64,000 nt of DNA from UTCHB3 sp964371075 (GTDB lineage: Bacteria; Bacteroidota; Ignavibacteria; Ignavibacteriales; Ignavibacteriaceae), in contig CAYJKN010000004.1 in assembly GCA_964371075.1 (NCBI GenBank), forward strand, positions 310,001 through 374,000. Reading direction: 5' to 3'. Under the pieces are notes generated by a model that saw only the letters and a program-made list of their open reading frames with translations, was not told where the DNA came from and ran no database searches. Shown here one piece after another: positions 32,470 through 39,582 of this stretch (within the stretch, counting starts at the first letter, position 1; each line of letters begins with the position of its first letter). Position numbers and translations under genes: made by a program.

Positions 32470-32763
32470 ATGACAACTGAGCAAGTTGAAAAAATATTAG
32501 AAAACAATGGCTTTGAGCCTGTGGAATGGTTTTATAGAGATGATAGAGTATTGTCTTTAACTCATTGCGGTGGTGGATTAAGCGAAGGATTGAAAATCAT
32601 TTTTATTGAATCCGAAACAAGCAAAACCCCAACAATGGAATTTGAGACATTTGACAGCGAAATTGTAGAATTAAAACCAGAAGTTACAGAGGCTATTGCT
32701 TATTGCATCAGCAATTTTGATGCAGTTTGGAATTATTTTTATGAGAAAGGAAAACAACAATGA
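32470..32763 (+). CDS. hypothetical moron protein, 97 aa
   Basis: This 97-aa acidic protein starts after AAAAGGAGC, with its own promoter 48 bases upstream. It has no recognised family. Two domain halves are visible: MTTEQVEKILENNGFEPVEWFYRDD then LSLTHCGGGLSEGLKIIFIE, which look alpha/beta. Being the first gene of a separately transcribed two-gene cassette at a prophage end suggests lysogenic expression, for example a host-defence or anti-defence protein. This is only inference. Its stop overlaps the next gene (ATGA). Confidence 0.6.
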   Translation: MTTEQVEKILENNGFEPVEWFYRDDRVLSLTHCGGGLSEGLKIIFIESETSKTPTMEFETFDSEIVELKPEVTEAIAYCISNFDAVWNYFYEKGKQQ

Positions 32764-33110
32764 ATATAATTGAATTAGCGCACTTGGTGAAATGCCATGT
32801 GTTAGATACAACCCCTCGGAATGTTGTAAACACAAAACGGCTTATCGCCACAGATGAAAATGCAACAACCTTTCTCGATGTGCAAGATACAAGCAGAGAA
32901 GGACTGTTCTACTTTGATTGTATTTTTAGAGACGGACAAATACAAATGAGCGAAGTAAAAAGAAGCACCGCCCGGAAACCTATTAACGCGCAGGTAAGTG
33001 AAGAAACTTACGACAAGCTGAATACCATGGCGGTAGATCAGAAGCGGAGTATGACAAGTATGATCGAGTGGTTAGTCGAAGAAAAGTACCGACAAACTTT
33101 CGGAGAGTAG
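32760..33110 (+). CDS. moron protein with ribbon-helix-helix-like C-terminus
   Basis: The last ~45 residues of this 116-aa protein match a ribbon-helix-helix (CopG/Arc-like) domain: PINAQVSEETYDKLNTMAVDQKRSMTSMIEWLVEEKYRQ forms one strand and two helices. The first ~65 residues (IIELAHLVKCHVLDTTPR, with GLFYFDCIFRDGQIQM strands) may be a separate domain. It is coupled to the preceding gene, as in toxin/antitoxin or acr/aca-like pairs, where the DNA-binding protein represses its own operon. A UUCG-loop terminator follows. The DNA-binding call is firm; the pair's biological role is open. Confidence 0.68.
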   Translation: MNIIELAHLVKCHVLDTTPRNVVNTKRLIATDENATTFLDVQDTSREGLFYFDCIFRDGQIQMSEVKRSTARKPINAQVSEETYDKLNTMAVDQKRSMTSMIEWLVEEKYRQTFGE

Positions 33111-33117
33111 ATTTAGG

Positions 33118-33144
33118 TACCCTCTTCGGAGGGTATTTTTTTTT
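33118..33144 (+). terminator. UUCG-loop intrinsic terminator
   Basis: TACCCTC-TTCG-GAGGGTA is followed by nine T bases. It ends the moron cassette. Confidence 0.93.
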
Positions 33145-33258
33145 GTTTAAAAGGCAGATTATTAAAAACGGATTATTAGAAGGGATTTAACTCAATTTTC
33201 AATGAAAAATATCAATTGTGCTATAGTTTGTGTTATACTTTGAGGATTTAAGAAGGGG

Positions 33259-33302
33259 TTAAAAATAAAAAACCCTTGTAAGTGTTTAATTTACAAGGGT
33301 TT
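33259..33302 (-). terminator. terminator of the tRNA-Thr transcript
   Basis: Inverted arms AAACCCTTGTAA (33270-33281) and TTACAAGGGTTT (33291-33302) form a perfect 12-base stem. Read on the minus strand, the stem is followed by TTTATTTTT. It lies 8 bases past the tRNA 3' end. Confidence 0.8.
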
Positions 33303-33309
33303 GAATGAG

Positions 33310-33382
33310 AGCTGGTGAAGGGATTTGAACCCCCGACCGGCTGATTACAAATCAGCTGCTCTACCAGCTGAGCTACACCAGC
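33310..33382 (-). tRNA. tRNA-Thr (anticodon TGT)
   Basis: Read on the minus strand, all four arms are present. The acceptor stem GCTGGTG pairs with CACCAGC, the D arm is GCTC...GAGC, the anticodon arm GCTGA-TTTGTAA-TCAGC gives anticodon TGT, and the T arm GGGGG-TTCAAAT-CCCTT follows with one mismatched end. The discriminator base is T, and CCA is not encoded. Its 3' end faces the phage genes to the left, the classic position for an attachment site. Confidence 0.95.
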
Positions 33383-33401
33383 AATCAAAATAATTAGATT
33401 C

Positions 33402-33432
33402 CAAATATAAGGGTTCTGCAATTATTAAACAA
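33402..33432 (-). promoter_or_regulatory. promoter of tRNA-Thr
   Basis: On the minus strand, TTG (33432-33430) is followed after 20 bases by TATATTTG (33409-33402), about 20 bases before the mature tRNA. The -7 octamer is identical to that of the moron promoter at 32415-32422, so phage and host promoters match in type. Confidence 0.72.
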
Positions 33433-33467
33433 GAACCCCGGTAAAAAAAATCGAATTTTATTAAATT

Positions 33468-34082
33468 TTATTTCGAAAAAGTTGCATCCACAATTTTTAT
33501 TTCACTTGGATAGGAGATATTTCCCAGAGTTGTTGAGACTACAGGTCTTGCATAAAGCTGGACATTACTTGATCCACTTCCCACTCCACTTACTTGCATT
33601 GCCAGATTTAACAGACTTTCGTATCCTTGATCTTTGATCACTTTGGCGAGATCAATGCTTAAATTTATTGGGATATTTTCAACTTCTCCGGTTCCGGGGA
33701 TGGAAACTGCATTTGCAATGTTCCCCTGAATCAACTCTCTGCTGTCAACAACAAGTCTGAAAGGGAGGGAAGTAAGTTGTGCATCAGTTCTTTGATATCC
33801 ACCTGTTCCGTCATTTGGATTAAGGGCAGCAAGATTAAGTGTGAATGTCAGTGGTAGTGAACCTTGGAAAAAGGATTGCGTAATTTGCGCAATTTCAAAA
33901 ACATTCAGGTCAGAAATACTTCTTTTACCCAGAATTTGAACGCCGGCTACAGAAATTGAGGTTACGCCCTGGAGTTTAAACTGCAAACGGGAGAGATTAA
34001 GAAAGCTTTGTACAATTCCACAACCTGCAAAAAGTAAGGTGAAACTTACAATTAATAGCATGTAAAGTTTTTTTGAAGACAT
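33468..34082 (-). CDS. LEA14-like lipoprotein
   Basis: This 204-aa protein starts with a lipoprotein signal (LLIVSFTLLFAGC, acylated cysteine at 21) and continues as a beta-rich domain with LTFTLNLAALNPNDGTGG and NIPINLSIDLAKVI, as in LEA2/LEA14-like (water-stress) domains. Bacterial members are periplasmic or outer membrane lipoproteins of unclear function. It is the first host protein-coding gene beside the phage, reading towards the tRNA. Its ribosome-binding site (GAGGAAATAAAT) is seen on the minus strand. It is divergent from the amylase gene. Confidence 0.75.
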   Translation of the reverse strand: MSSKKLYMLLIVSFTLLFAGCGIVQSFLNLSRLQFKLQGVTSISVAGVQILGKRSISDLNVFEIAQITQSFFQGSLPLTFTLNLAALNPNDGTGGYQRTDAQLTSLPFRLVVDSRELIQGNIANAVSIPGTGEVENIPINLSIDLAKVIKDQGYESLLNLAMQVSGVGSGSSNVQLYARPVVSTTLGNISYPSEIKIVDATFSK

Positions 34083-34288
34083 ATTTATTTCCTCATTGGG
34101 TTTTAGTCTAAAATTGAAAAATTTAATGACTTAAGGTAAAGATAATTTGTACACTCATCTGTGACATTAAAAAATATCCTTCACCCTTAATTATTTTATT
34201 AATTTATATTCTCAATTTAAGTAAATTTTCAATTATGTTTTTTTTAATCTGAGAACCTTTGTTTTCACATGCAACCCCGGACCATGAA

Positions 34289-37200
34289 ATGAAGTTTGTT
34301 TCTAAATTTTTCCTCTTCTCATTTTTATTAATTCCTGTACTTGTAAACGCACAGGATAAAAATCAATTATTAAATTCACCCAAATCAGATGTTTTTATGC
34401 AGGGTTTTTATTGGAATTCACCTCCCGGAGGAATCTGGTGGGATTCATTAAAAGCTCTATCACCAAGACTTGCATCTGCAGGATTTAGTGCCATTTGGTT
34501 TCCTTCTTCTTCAAAAGGGGCAGGTGGTGGATTTTCGATGGGTTACGATCCTTATGACCACTACGATTTTGGCGACTACAATCAAAAGGGGAGCAGAGAA
34601 ACAAGATTTGGGAGTAAAACAGAACTCAAAGGGGCCATCGATGCATTTCATGATGTTGGCATGTTGGTTTTTGCAGATGCAGTTGTAAGACACATGATGG
34701 GTGGGGAGCAGAAAGTCCCTTATGAATGTCGTCCACTTCACAATGGAAACTACATCGTTCCTGATTCAGCATATATGCTTTTCCAATATCCTTCGGGATC
34801 GGGGAGATTCAAAAAAACCGCAGCGTCCTTTTATCCAAACTCGGTTAATTGTTGGGTTGATCCCTTATTTGTGCAAACAGACCCGATATTTAGATTTGGA
34901 GAGTGGCTCGACCACAACAAACAGGATGTTAAAGACAGTCTTATTGCCTGGGGAAATTATCTTCGTAATGACCTTGGATATGATGGTTTTAGGCTTGACG
35001 CTGTAAAATCGATAAATCCCGCATTTATGGCACAATGGATTAACGGTTCAAACCATGGGGGCTACGCAGTTGCTGAATTATGGGGAAGTACTTCAGAAAT
35101 AGGAAACTGGCTTCAGGTTGCCAAATATCAAAACGGCGCAAATGTGGCGATGTTCGATTTTCCACTCAGATACCATCTCAGGGATATGTGTAACACTACC
35201 AACGGTGGTTTTAACATGAACAACCTTGATGGTGCAGGGCTTGTAAATGCCGGTTTTTCAGGCTTTGATGTTTCCACATTTCTTGAAAATCATGATTTTG
35301 ACAGACAAGGGTGGGATGGTACCATCGACACCGGGCACGATCCTGTAATCTATAATAAAGATATGGGATATGCATATATCATATTTGCAGAAGGAAGGCC
35401 TTCGGTCTTTTTTAAAGATTACATCGATTTTGGTTTAAGTGGTAAAATTGACACTCTAATCTGGATTCGTCAGAATTTTCTGGGTGGCGGAACCACAAAA
35501 AGAGCGGGTCTGAACCCTTATTATATCCGTCAGGATGGAAATACAAATCAGGGAGAGCTTTCAAATGATATATATGTTGCCAAAAGAAATGGATTTGGAG
35601 AACAGCCGGGTGGATATATCGTGATGAATGACAATCCAACACAATGGATTGATGTTTGGGTTGATACAGACAAACCGATTGGAACCTGGTATAAAGATTT
35701 TACAGGTCGCGATGTAAATAAACAAGTGGTAGGAGGGGTTGGAGGAAATCCACCAAACAGAATTAAATTTTGGGCTCCACCAAGAAGTTATACAATTTAT
35801 ATCCCCGACACCACAAGAAGTATCAACAACTATCCTGTATTACTTTCAGTTGATGATCAGATTGGATATACCAATTCTGCTTTTAAATTACAACTTTCCG
35901 CTTCTGATGTAAATGACACTGCGTTAACATTTTCGCTGCAGGCGAATCCGGGTTGGTTGAGTGTTAATAATAAGGGGTTGTTAAGTGGTACTCCAACTTT
36001 CGCAGATACAGGTCGCACAAATATTATTGTTACCGTATCAGATCCCCGCGGATTTTCTGTAAAAGATACCTTTGCACTTTCGATATTCAGAAACCTTCCT
36101 CCTGTGCTTTCGGCAATTCCGGATACTACGATTAAGGCCACTGTAAGATATGAATATCAACCATCAGCTTCCGATCCTGACAATGATTCGTTAAGATTCT
36201 TTTTTGCACAAGCTCCAAATTTTCTTAATGTGGATGTAATTACAGGTAAAATAGTTGGTAATCCCGCAATTTCTGACACCGGCAACTATGCTGTTCAGTT
36301 GAGGGTGACAGATGGGAAAGGTGCTTTTGGTGCCGCAAATTATAACCTGATCGTAAAAGCAAATCTTGATACTGTAATTGCCACTTATGGTAAACCACTT
36401 GTTGACGGAAATATCATAAAGGGTTTGGATGACTGGCGACCTGAGTGGTTGCTTGTCGCTGATTCAGACACCGACAGCTACTGGAGTCCTGTTGATACAA
36501 TGAACAATGAGTTGCTTGGAGTTTATTCAACCTGGGATGCCGACTCACTGTATCTTGGAATTGATTACAAATTGTTTGACACTTATAACACAATGATGGT
36601 ATATCTTGATGCCGGATTGCCAGGTGGAGAGACCAACTTTAACAGTCAGCAAGGTTATTACGGTGATTATGCAAAAAATTTCAGATTCCGTCCGCAGGAT
36701 GCCATCGATTTTTTTATACCGGCATACCACATTACAAAACCGGGAATGTATAAAGTAGTTGACAGTACAAGTGTTGATATGACAACTAAAGTAAACACTC
36801 AAAGAGGTGCCAATGCGATGGGAGCGGAAGTTGCTGTTGCGTGGAATGATTTATATGAACTTGGCGTAGGGCAAATACCGGTTGGAGTAAAACTCAAAAT
36901 TGTTGCACTTGTAGCAGGTGGTTTTAATTATGGGGCCGGGGATGCGGCTCCTGACAATCCTGATGTTGATGGAAATGCAGGTCCCGATTCTTTAATCAAC
37001 CTTGCGATGATTGAACCTGACAAAAACGGGGACGGATTCCCTGACCCTACACTCTTTATTTCTGATATTCAGGAATCTGAAGATAATTTATTACCAAAAG
37101 AGTTTTCGCTTTCTCAGAATTACCCAAATCCTTTTAATCCTTCAACGAGAATTCAATTTTCGTTGCCTGAAAGAAGTGTTGTAAAATTAAAAATTTATGA

Positions 37201-37360
37201 TGTGCTTGGAAGAGAACTTTTGGTTCTCGTGGATGAAGAGCTTGTTTCGGGACAATATTCTGTAAATGCTGAAATGTCACAGTTTTCGAGTGGAATTTAT
37301 TTTTATCAACTTGTTACACCGAAATTTTCCGAAGTGCGAAAGATGATTCTGGTCAAATGA
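34289..37360 (+). CDS. secreted GH13 alpha-amylase with type IX secretion domain
   Basis: This ~1023-aa protein starts at ATG 34289 (MKFVSKFF...) with a signal peptide ending VNAQ. GH13 motifs are present: DAVVRH near 130, GFRLDAVKS near 233 (nucleophile Asp), VAELWG near 260 (acid/base Glu) and ENHDFD near 333. Two Ig-like (He_PIG/cadherin-like) repeats follow at ~515-690, then a DOMON/CBM9-like beta domain (~705-895). The last ~85 residues hold a NYPNPFNPSTR C-terminal sorting domain that sends the protein through the type IX system. It degrades starch-like polysaccharide outside the cell. Its stop overlaps the histidine kinase start (ATGA), an unexpected pairing. Confidence 0.9.
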   Translation: MKFVSKFFLFSFLLIPVLVNAQDKNQLLNSPKSDVFMQGFYWNSPPGGIWWDSLKALSPRLASAGFSAIWFPSSSKGAGGGFSMGYDPYDHYDFGDYNQKGSRETRFGSKTELKGAIDAFHDVGMLVFADAVVRHMMGGEQKVPYECRPLHNGNYIVPDSAYMLFQYPSGSGRFKKTAASFYPNSVNCWVDPLFVQTDPIFRFGEWLDHNKQDVKDSLIAWGNYLRNDLGYDGFRLDAVKSINPAFMAQWINGSNHGGYAVAELWGSTSEIGNWLQVAKYQNGANVAMFDFPLRYHLRDMCNTTNGGFNMNNLDGAGLVNAGFSGFDVSTFLENHDFDRQGWDGTIDTGHDPVIYNKDMGYAYIIFAEGRPSVFFKDYIDFGLSGKIDTLIWIRQNFLGGGTTKRAGLNPYYIRQDGNTNQGELSNDIYVAKRNGFGEQPGGYIVMNDNPTQWIDVWVDTDKPIGTWYKDFTGRDVNKQVVGGVGGNPPNRIKFWAPPRSYTIYIPDTTRSINNYPVLLSVDDQIGYTNSAFKLQLSASDVNDTALTFSLQANPGWLSVNNKGLLSGTPTFADTGRTNIIVTVSDPRGFSVKDTFALSIFRNLPPVLSAIPDTTIKATVRYEYQPSASDPDNDSLRFFFAQAPNFLNVDVITGKIVGNPAISDTGNYAVQLRVTDGKGAFGAANYNLIVKANLDTVIATYGKPLVDGNIIKGLDDWRPEWLLVADSDTDSYWSPVDTMNNELLGVYSTWDADSLYLGIDYKLFDTYNTMMVYLDAGLPGGETNFNSQQGYYGDYAKNFRFRPQDAIDFFIPAYHITKPGMYKVVDSTSVDMTTKVNTQRGANAMGAEVAVAWNDLYELGVGQIPVGVKLKIVALVAGGFNYGAGDAAPDNPDVDGNAGPDSLINLAMIEPDKNGDGFPDPTLFISDIQESEDNLLPKEFSLSQNYPNPFNPSTRIQFSLPERSVVKLKIYDVLGRELLVLVDEELVSGQYSVNAEMSQFSSGIYFYQLVTPKFSEVRKMILVK

Positions 37361-38166
37361 TCCCCTTGAATGATGATTCAGATATGAATCAAAACCTTCT
37401 ACAGGAATTGGAGAAGGAAAGAGAGAAAAATGAGGAACTTCAAAAACAACTTGAAGTTTTATCAAAGCAATGTGCCGACACTACAGGAATGGTTGGCAAG
37501 TTCCTTGCTATGATTTCTCATGAAATAAGAACACCGGTGAATTCTCTGCAACAGGCTGCAAAACAGCTACAAGCTGATCTTGGTTTTTTTAATAATAAAG
37601 ATATTTCAAAACTGACTTCCATAATGGTAGAAGACAGCGACCGACTCTCCCGCACCATTGATCTAATGGTGCAGGTGTCTCAACTTCAAAGTGGAACATA
37701 CACTCCTAAACCTGAAAGATTTGATATTTTTCATGAAGTTCTCGCCCCGATGATTACAGTGAAAAAGTCACTGGTTGAAAAAAAAGGGGTGCGATTTATA
37801 ATTAATTCGACCACATTAAACTGTGAGATTACTGCCGATAAATATTCAACCATTCAGATTTGTTCAAATCTGATCGATAATTCAATAGCTTATACTGAAA
37901 AGGGGATTATTGAAATCGATATAACCCGAACGCCTGACGCCAGATTACAAATCTCGATCATCGACACCGGAATTGGGATGGATGAAGGATATCTCGAGGA
38001 AGTATTTAATTTATTTTCCCAGGAATCTCAAGGTTACACCCGGAAATATGAGGGAATTGGTCTCGGCTTAACCGCAGTGAAGGGATTTTGTGATATCAAT
38101 AACATCGACCTTTCGATAAAATCTGAAAAATATGCCGGAACCGTGGTAACTCTTGTTTTCACTTAA
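37357..38166 (+). CDS. sensorless histidine kinase
   Basis: This 269-aa protein has an N-terminal coiled coil (ELEKEREKNEELQKQLEVL), then a HisKA domain with ISHEIRTP (H55) and a HATPase domain with N box NLIDNSIAYTE, G1 DTGIGM and G2 GIGLGL. No sensory or membrane segment is found, so it is cytosolic and gets input through protein contact. The start overlaps the amylase stop; an alternative ATG at 37384 would drop nine residues. No response regulator gene is adjacent. It may respond to polysaccharide use given its coupling, but that is speculative. Confidence 0.87.
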   Translation: MIPLNDDSDMNQNLLQELEKEREKNEELQKQLEVLSKQCADTTGMVGKFLAMISHEIRTPVNSLQQAAKQLQADLGFFNNKDISKLTSIMVEDSDRLSRTIDLMVQVSQLQSGTYTPKPERFDIFHEVLAPMITVKKSLVEKKGVRFIINSTTLNCEITADKYSTIQICSNLIDNSIAYTEKGIIEIDITRTPDARLQISIIDTGIGMDEGYLEEVFNLFSQESQGYTRKYEGIGLGLTAVKGFCDINNIDLSIKSEKYAGTVVTLVFT

Positions 38167-38198
38167 TTTGATTATTCACTTACAATCAATTTGACAAA

Positions 38199-38230
38199 AA
38201 AAAGGCTGACCCGGAAGAATCAGCCTTTTT
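38199..38230. terminator. bidirectional terminator
   Basis: AAAAAGGCTGA and TCAGCCTTTTT form an 11-base stem with a 10-base loop. It separates the convergent kinase and peptidase genes and gives T-runs on both strands. Confidence 0.88.
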
Positions 38231-38252
38231 CATTTTAATCAAATGACACAAA

Positions 38253-39446
38253 TCATTTTAAGATTGGAACAACTGACCACTGTCGTTCGCCACCGGTCTG
38301 TTCAACTCTGCCATCGGCATGGATATAAACATCAATCTCTGAACGGACACCAAAATCACCTTTAAGATAGATTCCGGGTTCAATTGAAAAAGATGTTCCC
38401 GGGAGGATCAAACGCATATCCTGTGTTTCAAAATTATCGTTATGAGGTCCCGTTCCATGTAGTGTGGTGGTGATGGAATGACCCGTTCTGTGAACAAAAT
38501 ATTCGGCATATCCTGCATCAGCGATCACTTTTCGAGAGGCATCATCAACTTCCCATCCTCTAACTTCAACACCTTTTTTAAATCGTTCACTCACAAGATT
38601 AAATGCCGCTTCGCGTGCATCTTTCACAATGTTAAAAATCTTAACATATCTTTCAGGAACTTCAGTGCCAACATAACCCACCCAGGTGATATCAGCCCAA
38701 ACACCATTATCTTTTTTTGGTTTTGCCCAAAGGTCGATTAAAACAAAATCATCTCTGTGAATTTTTTCCCAGACTTCAGGTGTAGGTGAATAGTGAGGAT
38801 TGGCACCATTTCCATTAACACCAACTATAACTTCATGGTCGGTCTCAAATCCACGTTTTTCGATTTCATCCATAATCAGTTTTTGAACTTCATACTCTGT
38901 TGTCTCACCGGTTGATTCAATTTTTTCTTTGATAAATTTCCAACAGAGATCCACGATATCTGTGAGTGCATTTGCCACAGGAATGTTGTCATCATACTGT
39001 TCTTTTGTCCAAACAGCAGTAAACTCCGTTAACAAATCGCCACTTGAAACGATTTCAAGACCAAAATCTTTTAAATATTCATAAGTGCCGGCATCAAGTT
39101 TTGAGAGGTAGGGGATTGCGTTTTTGGGTGAATATTCCATGGCAACTTTTTTAACATCTTTTAACAAAGTCGCCATAATTTTATTGAGGGAATTATAGTC
39201 ACTGTAAGGGTGCATATCTCCGGGAAGATGGGCAAGATTGTGGAGTTCGATTGCCATGGCAACCTTTTGTGGTGTCCCTTCTGCGGGGATCAGATAAAAA
39301 AATCTTCTGGTAAGGTGTGCTTTGGCAGGGAATTCGAGAACGCTAAGAGCAAGATCGTTTGATCCTCTAAAATCGTAGAATAACCAGCCATCCAATCCGT
39401 TTTTTTTAATCAGGTTTTGTAATTTGGTAATTTTTTCTTGTGTCAT
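38253..39446 (-). CDS. M24 family metallopeptidase (Xaa-Pro aminopeptidase-like)
   Basis: This 397-aa cytosolic protein has a creatinase-like N-terminal domain (~1-160) and the pita-bread M24 catalytic domain. The five metal ligands lie in LIDLWAK, VWADITW, HRTGHSI, SIEPGIYL and RSEIDVY; a substrate histidine lies in HGTGPHN. It cleaves N-terminal residues ahead of proline. No signal peptide is present. Upstream, the minus-strand region is shared with the next + gene start. The gene is of normal length. Confidence 0.88.
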   Translation of the reverse strand: MTQEKITKLQNLIKKNGLDGWLFYDFRGSNDLALSVLEFPAKAHLTRRFFYLIPAEGTPQKVAMAIELHNLAHLPGDMHPYSDYNSLNKIMATLLKDVKKVAMEYSPKNAIPYLSKLDAGTYEYLKDFGLEIVSSGDLLTEFTAVWTKEQYDDNIPVANALTDIVDLCWKFIKEKIESTGETTEYEVQKLIMDEIEKRGFETDHEVIVGVNGNGANPHYSPTPEVWEKIHRDDFVLIDLWAKPKKDNGVWADITWVGYVGTEVPERYVKIFNIVKDAREAAFNLVSERFKKGVEVRGWEVDDASRKVIADAGYAEYFVHRTGHSITTTLHGTGPHNDNFETQDMRLILPGTSFSIEPGIYLKGDFGVRSEIDVYIHADGRVEQTGGERQWSVVPILK

Positions 39447-39582
39447 ATTGATACCCGGTTTAAGGTTGATAACTGTGACTAATCTTGACCATTAAAATTG
39501 ATGTAAAACATAACCTCAAAAATAGTTAATTTCCACTTCAATTTTCCCCCAATTCCATTCATATTTAATTATTCGAGGCACC

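Noticed and set aside
34083..34288. Promoter elements between the LEA-like lipoprotein and amylase
   Set aside because: The stretch is AT-rich and must hold divergent promoters, but no complete TTG-N20-TAnnTTTG match was found.
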